Shown: positions 1 to 5,074 of the stretch, one piece after another | Position numbering within the stretch: the stretch's first letter is position 1 | How the letters are laid out: every line of letters starts with the position of its first letter | Assembly (NCBI GenBank): GCA_002308595.1 | Contig: DBWH01000044.1 | Coordinates: forward strand, 29,764-35,356 | DNA length: 5,593 bases | Direction of reading: 5' to 3' | Source: Mageeibacillus sp. UBA1243 | GTDB taxonomy: Bacteria > Bacillota > Clostridia > UBA1212 | Program-made: the position numbers and the translations under genes | The notes under the pieces: generated by a model | Databases searched by the model: none | The model's input: only the letters and a program-made list of their open reading frames with translations | What the model was told of the DNA's origin: nothing

Positions 1-1082
1 TCGTTGCCGCCAATGAAACGGTGACGTTCGGCGCGCCGAAGCCCGGGCACTTCATTTTTCCGGGCAAACAGCTGACGGGAAAACTTGCCGTGTCCCCCAT
101 ACTGATAAAAGACGGATTGACGGGCGAGGACGCGCCGGAGTGCTTCACGCGGCGCGACAGAGAAACGGTCAGGGCACTCCTGCCGAAGAGAGACCCTTAC
201 GGAAACAAGTTTTCAAACGGCAGGGTGCTTGTGACAGCAGGGTCGCGCCGGTATGCGGGCGCCGCGATTCTTGCCTTGTCGTCTGCCCTGAGGAGCGGCG
301 CCGGTCTTGTGACCGCGGCGGTTCCGGGCTCAATCGCAGGAACCGTCACCGCCGCCTGCCCAGAAGCGGTGAGGCTGCCTCTCGGAAACTCTGCCTGCGG
401 ATCGCTTGCCGGGAGGCACCTCGAAATTCTGACTGACGCCTCCGGCGCAGCAGATGCGGTCGTTATAGGCCCCGGGCTCGGGAGGAATCCGGGCAGCGTA
501 ATAGCTGCTGTCGATTTTCTGAAAATGACCCCGTGCAGGAAGATTGTTGTCGATGCGGACGCGCTTTTTGCCCTTTCGGTATTCAGGGCGCTGTCGATAG
601 GCGAAACAGCTGATTTTACCTTAAAATACGAAAAACTTTTTACGAAGAAAGAGCTTGCCGGCGGTGTTTCAAAGCTTTTTGAGGGAAAGGAAGTCATACT
701 CACGCCGCACTCCGGTGAGGCGGCGAGGCTCATTGGCGTGTCCTCAAAAGTAATTGATGAGAGACGGCTGTTTTATGCGGAGGAGATTTCCAAAGAGTAC
801 GGCGCGGTCACGCTTCTTAAAGGGAGCGGGACGGTCGTTTGGGGCGAAGGTCGTTATACAATTAACGGAACCGGGAATTCGGCGCTTTCAAAGGGAGGGA
901 GCGGAGACGTTCTTTCAGGGCTTATAGGAGGCCTTCTTTCGCAGGGCCTTTGCGCATACGATGCGGCAAGGTGCGGTGCCTTTATTCACGGGCTTGCGGC
1001 TGAGATTCTTTCGGAGAAAATGAGCGAGTTTGCGGTGAGTCCCGGCGATTTGGCACTCGCTTTTTCGGAACTCATGTGCTAA
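1..1082 (+). CDS. nnr: Bifunctional NAD(P)H-hydrate repair enzyme Nnr, C-terminal part (partial at 5' end)
   Basis: The enzyme repairs damaged nicotinamide cofactor: an N-terminal epimerase domain (YjeF_N) interconverts R- and S-NAD(P)HX and a C-terminal ribokinase-like domain dehydrates the S form using ADP or ATP. The reading frame is open from base 3 with no stop, and the first residues (VTFGAPKPGH, then FPGKQLTGK) match the end of the epimerase domain, so the true start lies to the left; the GTG at 21 is not the start. Counting residues from base 21, the dehydratase domain shows RYAGAAILA (77-85), GPGLG (150-154), VDADALFAL (177-185), LTPHSGE (227-233) and the nucleotide-binding loop KGGSGDVLSG (291-300) with the catalytic Asp296. 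About 43 residues separate DADAL from ILTPH; fewer are usual in the family (E. coli has a short linker there), so an extra charged segment is present. The TAA stop is 22 bases before a tRNA gene on the same strand. Confidence 0.95.
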   Translation, partial: VAANETVTFGAPKPGHFIFPGKQLTGKLAVSPILIKDGLTGEDAPECFTRRDRETVRALLPKRDPYGNKFSNGRVLVTAGSRRYAGAAILALSSALRSGAGLVTAAVPGSIAGTVTAACPEAVRLPLGNSACGSLAGRHLEILTDASGAADAVVIGPGLGRNPGSVIAAVDFLKMTPCRKIVVDADALFALSVFRALSIGETADFTLKYEKLFTKKELAGGVSKLFEGKEVILTPHSGEAARLIGVSSKVIDERRLFYAEEISKEYGAVTLLKGSGTVVWGEGRYTINGTGNSALSKGGSGDVLSGLIGGLLSQGLCAYDAARCGAFIHGLAAEILSEKMSEFAVSPGDLALAFSELMC

Positions 1083-1104
1083 AATATGTTGCCCGGAGCG
1101 GCAC

Positions 1105-1179
1105 GCCCTCTTAGTTAAACGGATATAATCTTCGCCTCCGACGCGAACGTTGCCGGTTCGATTCCGGCAGAGGGTGCCA
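1105..1179 (+). tRNA. tRNA-Arg (anticodon CCG)
   Basis: A full 75-nt cloverleaf folds by hand. The acceptor stem pairs 1105-1111 (GCCCTCT) with 1169-1175 (AGAGGGT). The D stem is 1114-1117 with 1126-1129 and its loop holds the GG pair at 1121-1122. The anticodon stem pairs TTCGC (1131-1135) with GCGAA (1143-1147), and the seven-base loop 1136-1142 (CTCCGAC) gives anticodon CCG at 1138-1140, reading Arg codon CGG. The variable loop has four bases. The T stem GCCGG/CCGGC (1152-1156, 1164-1168) closes the loop TTCGATT. Discriminator G1176 is followed by an encoded CCA (1177-1179). Two oddities: the first acceptor pair is G-U, and the D stem is mostly A-U with a terminal G-U. No strong promoter fits in the 22 bases after nnr; TAAAAT at 1080-1085 could be a -10 element but lacks a good -35, so cotranscription with nnr is possible. 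Confidence 0.95.
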
Positions 1180-1188
1180 TATAAATGG

Positions 1189-1223
1189 AAAGTCCCGAGA
1201 GCCTTGTGCCGACGGGACTTTTT
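1189..1223 (+). terminator. Rho-independent terminator after tRNA-Arg
   Basis: A nine-base stem AAAGTCCCG (1189-1197) pairs perfectly with CGGGACTTT (1213-1221) around a 15-base loop, and the 3' arm runs into a five-base T tract (1219-1223). It begins 10 bases after the tRNA CCA end, as expected for ending the nnr/tRNA transcript. Read on the minus strand the same stem is followed by only three T residues, so it may also stop transcripts coming from the SIS gene on the other strand, less efficiently. Confidence 0.8.
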
Positions 1224-1252
1224 CATTGCCGATATGACAGTTAAACGGGCAT

Positions 1253-1266
1253 TTCATTGGCGGTTT
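1253..1266. repeat. Left copy of a 14-bp perfect inverted repeat bracketing the distal SIS gene
   Basis: TTCATTGGCGGTTT here is the exact reverse complement of bases 2027-2040. This copy touches the last base of the TGA stop codon of the minus-strand SIS gene (1266-2003). No target-site duplication is seen outside the pair (flanks GGGCAT on the left, GCCGCT on the right), which argues against a recent transposon insertion. Confidence 0.75.
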
Positions 1267-2003
1267 CAGTAGCCGAACTTTTCGTAATTCGGCTCGACAA
1301 CTGTCTTGTTGTAGTCGTTGCCGCCCGGGAAATTGGCGCTCTTGAGTATGCCGGGTGTGATGCCTTTTTTGAGAAGCTCCTCGACAGCCACAGATGTGAG
1401 ACTCCACATGATATAGTCGGATGCGATTCCGGAAGCCGCAGCGAAACGTGCCTCGATGCCCTCGACCTCAAGCATTGCCTCTGCCGCAGGCGCGCAGTTG
1501 TCAAGCGTCAGCGTCGCAATCTCGTAGAGTTTTTTGCCCGACGGGTGGACGGGGTCGACTTTGGTCGCGTATTCCATTGACGTGAGCGCGATGACCTTGA
1601 CGCCAAGCTGCTCCGCCTCGTATGCAAGATCAACCACCTTGACGGTTCTGCCGGAAACAGAGCTCACAAAAAGCACGTCGCCGGGCCTTATCGATGACTG
1701 CGTGAGAGCATACTTTGCAGCCGCAACGGTCTGTCGCTCATAGCCGAGGTCGGAACGGTCGCGCGTTCTTGACGCACTCTCAACGTTAAGGTTGTACGAA
1801 AAATGCTTGTAGAAAATCGGGCCGCCTCCCCTGTAAATGAGGTCGTTCTCGATAGAGTGGCAGATGCCCGACAAAAAGATGCAGCCGCCGTTTGCGACCG
1901 AATCGGCAACAATCCTGCCGGCTTTGATAATATTCTCCCGCTGAGTCCCCCTGACTTTCGCAAAAAGGTCCTCAACCGCGCTCTGATACCTGTCAATTAA
2001 CAT
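1266..2003 (-). CDS. Diverged SIS-domain (UPF0309-like) sugar-phosphate isomerase or sensor, paralog A
   Basis: A 245-residue soluble protein with no signal peptide or membrane segment. SIS domains bind phosphosugars; members isomerise aldose/ketose phosphates or sense them. Sugar-binding loops are visible as SGICHS (45-50), YRGGG (57-61) and SVSGR (115-119), with PSGKKLYE (154-161) and SANFPGG (222-228). Residues 108-169 align without gaps to residues 107-168 of the SIS protein encoded at 3067-3804, with 26 of 62 identical, so the two are paralogs of equal length. This copy departs from the UPF0309 pattern: two residues are lost in the helix between the loop His and YR, the PTST segment of the paralog reads AAASG here, and the C-terminal GGDEHN reads GGNDYN. 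Substrate or catalytic role may therefore differ. It is the last operon gene, 46 bases after the kinase, with its own Shine-Dalgarno site. Exact substrate unknown. Confidence 0.85.
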   Translation of the reverse strand: MLIDRYQSAVEDLFAKVRGTQRENIIKAGRIVADSVANGGCIFLSGICHSIENDLIYRGGGPIFYKHFSYNLNVESASRTRDRSDLGYERQTVAAAKYALTQSSIRPGDVLFVSSVSGRTVKVVDLAYEAEQLGVKVIALTSMEYATKVDPVHPSGKKLYEIATLTLDNCAPAAEAMLEVEGIEARFAAASGIASDYIMWSLTSVAVEELLKKGITPGILKSANFPGGNDYNKTVVEPNYEKFGY

Positions 2004-2011
2004 GTTTTTAT

Positions 2012-2016
2012 CTCCG
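2012..2016 (-). promoter_or_regulatory. Shine-Dalgarno site of SIS paralog A
   Basis: On the minus strand CGGAG lies 8 bases before the ATG at 2003-2001, a good spacing. It supports this start and shows that the gene can be translated independently, unlike the two genes before it, which lack a clear site. Confidence 0.75.
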
Positions 2017-2026
2017 TTTTTAAATT

Positions 2027-2040
2027 AAACCGCCAATGAA
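2027..2040. repeat. Right copy of a 14-bp perfect inverted repeat bracketing the distal SIS gene
   Basis: AAACCGCCAATGAA is the reverse complement of bases 1253-1266. It lies in the kinase-SIS gap, just upstream of the Shine-Dalgarno site. In the mRNA the two arms could pair and enclose the whole reading frame; a loop of 760 bases makes that pairing uncertain. Confidence 0.75.
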
Positions 2041-2049
2041 GCCGCTTTT

Positions 2050-3057
2050 TCATACCGAAAAAGTGTATTCGCGGTAGTATTTTTCAAGAATCTCCCTGTC
2101 TTCCGCACTTAATGAAGGCACGTCTCCGCCGTTTTTCTCAGCCATTTTGAGCATTACTGCACCGACGACCGGAAGGTATTCCGGCACCACGATTTCAAAC
2201 CCGTGTGCCCCCTTATCGACCGTCCTTTTGAATGCGTCAAACAGTATTCGGTTGTTCTTCCAAACGCTTCCCGAAATCACAACGGGCAGACCGTCCGGCA
2301 GACTGTATTTCTTAACGAGCGAAAGCAGCTGCTCGCCGATGAGCCTTCCCGCATCCTCAAGAATCCCCGCCGCAACCGCGTCTTCTTCCGCCGCCTTTAC
2401 GACAAGCGGTGTGAGCGACGCAATCTCAGTCACAAGAGAATCCTTTTCTTTTTTGTAGATGCAAAAAACCGCGTCTCTGAAATCAGCTTCTCTGCTGCCG
2501 CCGTACCTCTCCGAGATGATTTCCGTAAGAGCCGTCTTCGGTCCCCTGCCCTCGTAGTCGTGGATTGCCGCGTTGAAGGCCTGCCTCGCGATATAGTATC
2601 CCGAGCCCTCGTCAGAGATGAGCGAACCGTAGCCGCCAATGGAATAACCTTTTCCCTTAATCTGCGCAAAAATCGACACTCCGGTTCCGCAGATTGCAAG
2701 TATTCCGTCGCCGAAAACACCGCCCGCGGCAAGGCTCGTTTTAAACTCGCCGTAGAGCGAAACGTCGCCGACCAAAAGCGTCTTTTTAAACTTATCAGCA
2801 ATCTGAGGCGGGAAAATTCCGCAGAGCGACTCAATCTCATCGCCCTTTTTGAAGCCGAGCCCTTCGATCATACCGTCAACTCTCTCATCAATGACTTTCT
2901 GCGAGTTGGTATTGAATCTAAGGCTCCCGGTTTTAAAAGACTTAACGGGTCTGAAACTGCCGTCAAAACGAAGCGCAAAAGCCTTGGAGCCCCCGTTGTC
3001 TATTGCCACGGAGGTCAAAAAAGCCTCACTGTTAGCGAAGGTCTCATTCTCACTCAT
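2050..3057 (-). CDS. BadF/BadG/BcrA-type ATPase, probable N-acetylhexosamine (GlcNAc-like) kinase
   Basis: A 335-residue cytoplasmic sugar kinase of the ASKHA fold, closest in motif pattern to eukaryotic-type N-acetylglucosamine kinase. In order: phosphate-1 loop DNGGSK (20-25; the family usually has DGGGTK), a probable catalytic Asp in LLVGDVSLYGEF (Asp98), phosphate-2 loop CGTGVS (123-128), the sugar-binding stretch GGYGSLISDEGSGYY (141-155) followed by DYEGRGP (167-173), the adenosine motif VVISGSVWKNN (259-269), and the closing VPEYLPVVGAVML (291-303). Expected reaction is ATP-dependent phosphorylation of GlcNAc or a related amino sugar; the substrate is inferred. The ATG at 3057 is 9 bases after the stop of the upstream SIS gene and has no good Shine-Dalgarno site, so coupled translation is likely. 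The catalytic fold begins near residue 15; a TTG at 3018-3016 preceded by GTGAGG is a possible alternative start. It sits between two SIS paralogs. Confidence 0.88.
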   Translation of the reverse strand: MSENETFANSEAFLTSVAIDNGGSKAFALRFDGSFRPVKSFKTGSLRFNTNSQKVIDERVDGMIEGLGFKKGDEIESLCGIFPPQIADKFKKTLLVGDVSLYGEFKTSLAAGGVFGDGILAICGTGVSIFAQIKGKGYSIGGYGSLISDEGSGYYIARQAFNAAIHDYEGRGPKTALTEIISERYGGSREADFRDAVFCIYKKEKDSLVTEIASLTPLVVKAAEEDAVAAGILEDAGRLIGEQLLSLVKKYSLPDGLPVVISGSVWKNNRILFDAFKRTVDKGAHGFEIVVPEYLPVVGAVMLKMAEKNGGDVPSLSAEDREILEKYYREYTFSV

Positions 3058-3066
3058 AGCTTGGAT

Positions 3067-3804
3067 TCACATGTAAAAGATGTTGTCTTTGTATTCCTTG
3101 AATATCTTGGCGTTGTGCTCATCGCCGCCGTCAAGGTTCGCGCTCATAAAAACAGGGGGTACGATTCCCCTCTTCACAAGATTATTCACAGCATCGATCA
3201 CAATGCCGTTAATAAGGGCCGCGCCTACGGCCGTAGATGTGGGACCGATACGCTCAGGAAGCCCTTCGATTGTGACCGCCGCATCGCCAATGTCTCCCAT
3301 ATTGTCGATAACTATATCCGACACCTCAAAAAGCCTCTTACCAGACGAATGCCTTGACGTCACAGAACGCGAATAGTTAAGATTCGTGATGCAGATGACC
3401 GTAAGCCCCTTTTCCTTTGCCGCAAGAGCCATGTCAACGGGCACGTTGTTTCTGCCTGAGACCGAGTGAATGATTATAACGTCGCCGCGCCCTGCGGGTG
3501 TGCCGTCAAGTATCTCTTTTCCGAGGCCGGGCACGCGCTCTGTGGCGCTCGTGTTGGTTATAGGCCTTGTGTTCAGCATCATCCCGCCGTAAAAAATCGG
3601 GTTGATGACGGCAAGGCCGCCCGTCCTGTAGAAGACCTCTTCCGCAAGAATGCCCGCGTGTGAGCAGCCGAAAACAAACACATTCCTCTTTGCGGTGATC
3701 GCGGTTGAAATCGCAAGTGACGCATTGGCGAGTGTGTCTTTCTGGCCGTTCCAGGCCTTATCAATCGTCGCGTTAACTATTTTAATGTAATTCGATCCGT
3801 TCAT
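3067..3804 (-). CDS. SIS-domain sugar-phosphate isomerase, UPF0309-type, paralog B
   Basis: A 245-residue soluble protein that fits the UPF0309 (phosphoheptose-isomerase-like) pattern well. It shows the first phosphosugar loop FGCSHAG (45-51) followed by AEEVFYRTGG (54-63), the second loop HSVSGRN (113-119), SRHSSGKRLFE (150-160), IEGLPERIGPTST (179-191) and the C-terminal SANLDGGDEHN (221-231). Family knowledge indicates phosphosugar binding and probably aldose/ketose isomerisation; no member's substrate is known to me with certainty. The ATG directly follows the capE stop (TAAATG, zero spacing) and no Shine-Dalgarno site is evident at the right distance, so its translation likely depends on ribosomes finishing capE. 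The kinase gene starts 9 bases downstream. It is the more canonical of the two SIS copies in this operon, retaining Asp, Glu and His at positions that are Asn, Asp and Tyr in the other copy. Confidence 0.9.
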   Translation of the reverse strand: MNGSNYIKIVNATIDKAWNGQKDTLANASLAISTAITAKRNVFVFGCSHAGILAEEVFYRTGGLAVINPIFYGGMMLNTRPITNTSATERVPGLGKEILDGTPAGRGDVIIIHSVSGRNNVPVDMALAAKEKGLTVICITNLNYSRSVTSRHSSGKRLFEVSDIVIDNMGDIGDAAVTIEGLPERIGPTSTAVGAALINGIVIDAVNNLVKRGIVPPVFMSANLDGGDEHNAKIFKEYKDNIFYM

Positions 3805-4839
3805 TTAATCAATGCCCAGCTCTTTTCTGACGTAATCCGTTGTGAGAAGCTTCTCTTTGATTTCGCTGACGCCAAGAAGCTTCGTGTTGTGGCTCGTGTA
3901 AGGCTCGCCCTCCGACTTGTCAACGCCGTTCGTGAAGAATTTGTCGTAATTGAGGTCCCTGTTGTCCGCAAAAACCCTGAAGTAGCCGCCCATATCCTCG
4001 CACCTTCTGCGCTCCTCCGAAGTCATAAGAGTCTCGTAAACCTTCTCGCCGTGCCTTGTGCCGATGATGTTCATTCCGGTGTCGCCGAAAAGCGACTGGA
4101 CCGCCTTGGCAAGGTCGCCGATGGTCGAAGCGTCAGCTTTCTGAATGAAAAGGTCTCCGGGCTCAGCGTGCTCGAACGCAAAACCGACAAGCTTAACCGC
4201 CTCGTCGAGGTTCATCAGGAACCTTGTCATGTCAGGGTTTGTGACAGTGATCGGAAGACCGTTTTTGATCTGATCGATGAAAAGCGGTATGACCGAGCCC
4301 CTTGAGCACATAACGTTTCCATACCTGGTGCAGCAGATAACCGTGCCTCCGCGCTCTGCGGCGACTCTTGCATTGGCGTAAATCACGCGCTCCATCATTG
4401 CCTTTGAGATGCCCATCGCGTTGATCGGGTAAGCCGCCTTGTCGGTTGAGAGGCAGACCACCTTTTTGACGCCTGCGTCGACAGCCGCATGGAGTACGTT
4501 GTCGGTGCCCATGATGTTCGTTTTTACCGCTTCCATAGGGAAAAACTCGCATGACGGAACCTGCTTCAGCGCGGCCGCGTGGAACACAAAATCAACGCCC
4601 TGCATAACGTCCGATACGGCCCGCATGTCGCGCACATCGCCAATGTAAAACCTCACTTTTCCGGCAAGCTCCGGCTGGTTTCTCTGCAGCTCATGCCTCA
4701 TGTCGTCCTGCTTTTTTTCGTCGCGCGAAAAGATCCTTATCTCCGCGATGTCTCCCGGCAGAAAGGATTTCAGCACGGCGTGGCCGAACGAACCGGTGCC
4801 GCCCGTTATTAAAAGTGTCGATTCGCTGAATGCGCTCAT
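3805..4839 (-). CDS. capE: UDP-N-acetylglucosamine 4,6-dehydratase/5-epimerase (inverting), CapE-like
   Basis: A 344-residue soluble extended short-chain dehydrogenase, very close in length and sequence to Staphylococcus aureus CapE as I recall it. CapE converts UDP-GlcNAc to a UDP-4-keto-6-deoxy-L-hexosamine, the first step to L-FucNAc and similar sugars of capsules and glycans. The NAD(P)-binding loop is GGTGSFG (13-19). Further landmarks are FSRDEKKQDD (37-46), HAAALKQVP (87-95), CLSTDKAAYPINAMGISK (129-146), RYGNVM (172-177), MTRFLM (204-209) and RHGEK (262-266). Met142 replaces the usual SDR tyrosine in the YxxxK pair (MGISK, Lys146), the hallmark of the PseB/CapE group, and Asp133-Lys134 are the expected catalytic neighbours. 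The start is fixed by GGAGG five bases before the ATG. It heads a four-gene operon with two SIS proteins and a sugar kinase rather than the usual capF/capG reductase and epimerase. PseB is the nearest alternative name, but the CapE match is stronger. Confidence 0.93.
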   Translation of the reverse strand: MSAFSESTLLITGGTGSFGHAVLKSFLPGDIAEIRIFSRDEKKQDDMRHELQRNQPELAGKVRFYIGDVRDMRAVSDVMQGVDFVFHAAALKQVPSCEFFPMEAVKTNIMGTDNVLHAAVDAGVKKVVCLSTDKAAYPINAMGISKAMMERVIYANARVAAERGGTVICCTRYGNVMCSRGSVIPLFIDQIKNGLPITVTNPDMTRFLMNLDEAVKLVGFAFEHAEPGDLFIQKADASTIGDLAKAVQSLFGDTGMNIIGTRHGEKVYETLMTSEERRRCEDMGGYFRVFADNRDLNYDKFFTNGVDKSEGEPYTSHNTKLLGVSEIKEKLLTTDYVRKELGID

Positions 4840-4844
4840 AAATT

Positions 4845-4850
4845 CCTCCG
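4845..4850 (-). promoter_or_regulatory. Shine-Dalgarno site of capE
   Basis: CGGAGG on the minus strand is 5 bases before the capE ATG (4839-4837). It is the strongest ribosome binding site in the operon and fits capE as the first gene. A perfect palindrome (4854-4870) lies three bases upstream, so folding of that element could affect access to this site. Confidence 0.85.
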
Positions 4851-4853
4851 AAA

Positions 4854-4870
4854 GCAGGTCAAAGACCTGC
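4854..4870. promoter_or_regulatory. Perfect 7-3-7 palindrome in the capE leader, operator or RNA hairpin
   Basis: GCAGGTC (4854-4860), AAA, GACCTGC (4864-4870) is a perfect inverted repeat of seven pairs with a three-base centre. On the minus strand it ends 3 bases before the CGGAGG of capE. The bases after it are TTTCGG, too weak a T tract for a convincing terminator. It could be a repressor operator (for instance for a GntR- or LacI-type amino-sugar regulator) or a hairpin next to the ribosome site; the sequence alone does not decide. Confidence 0.5.
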
Positions 4871-4955
4871 CCATTCAGTGATTAAATTCTTGCGAAAGGC
4901 TTCTGATTTTCGAGATGTTTTTGCGTGCACGAGTCCCGAAGCTGTACGAAGGTAC

Positions 4956-4974
4956 CGCGAGCGGCGAGTTCGCG
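4956..4974. repeat. Small inverted repeat in the nagB-capE intergenic leader
   Basis: CGCGA (4956-4960) pairs with TCGCG (4970-4974) around nine bases in a GC-rich part of the gap. Directly left of it GTAC-GAAG-GTAC (4944-4955) is another short hairpin. Each alone could be chance; together with the neighbouring repeats they make the leader unusually able to fold. Confidence 0.35.
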
Positions 4975-4978
4975 CAAA

Positions 4979-5059
4979 GTAATTTGCCGACAGATTGTCG
5001 AAGACACATTGTATGTTTGTTCGTCAATTCAACTGTTATCGTTTTCGTCAGCAAATTAC
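4979..5059 (-). promoter_or_regulatory. Structured leader upstream of capE: 13-pair inverted repeat with alternative inner hairpins
   Basis: GTAATTTGCCGAC (4979-4991) is complementary to GTCAGCAAATTAC (5047-5059): 12 Watson-Crick pairs and, in minus-strand RNA, one U-G pair, with a 55-base loop. Inside, CGACA (4988-4992) also pairs with TGTCG (4996-5000) in a small perfect hairpin, and TGTC/GACA (4996-4999, 5003-5006) can form a third; these cannot coexist with the long helix in full. The element lies in the 235-base gap between nagB and capE and ends about 140 bases before the capE start. No recognised riboswitch class or clear terminator T tract is seen, and no convincing sigma-A promoter was found in the gap. 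It may be a regulatory leader, a two-site operator or a processing site after nagB. Confidence 0.35.
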
Positions 5060-5074
5060 GTAAACAGCCGAAAA

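Noticed and set aside
197..733. 178-codon open frame on the minus strand
   Set aside because: Antisense to the well-supported nnr dehydratase domain and with Ala/Ser/Pro-rich, motif-free translation.
915..1226. 103-codon minus-strand frame across the nnr end and the tRNA
   Set aside because: It overlaps a perfect tRNA cloverleaf and terminator on the other strand and its translation looks like a non-coding shadow.
1113..1248. Ten-base repeat of tRNA D-arm sequence (AGTTAAACGG at 1113-1122 and 1239-1248), suggesting a partial tRNA copy or attachment site
   Set aside because: Similarity ends after ten bases, which is expected by chance in a window of this size, and it does not involve the tRNA 3' end usually used for integration.
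2203..3357. Long 384-codon open frame on the plus strand
   Set aside because: It lies entirely antisense to the kinase and SIS-B genes, is rich in Arg and Lys with no recognisable domain, and has no ribosome site; it is a shadow of GC-biased coding sequence.
5008..5064. Possible sigma-A promoters before capE (TACAAT at 5013-5008; TTTACG with GATAAC at 5064-5035)
   Set aside because: TACAAT has no -35 hexamer at 16-18 bases, and the TTTACG/GATAAC pair matches only 4 of 6 bases in each box. Not strong enough to annotate.
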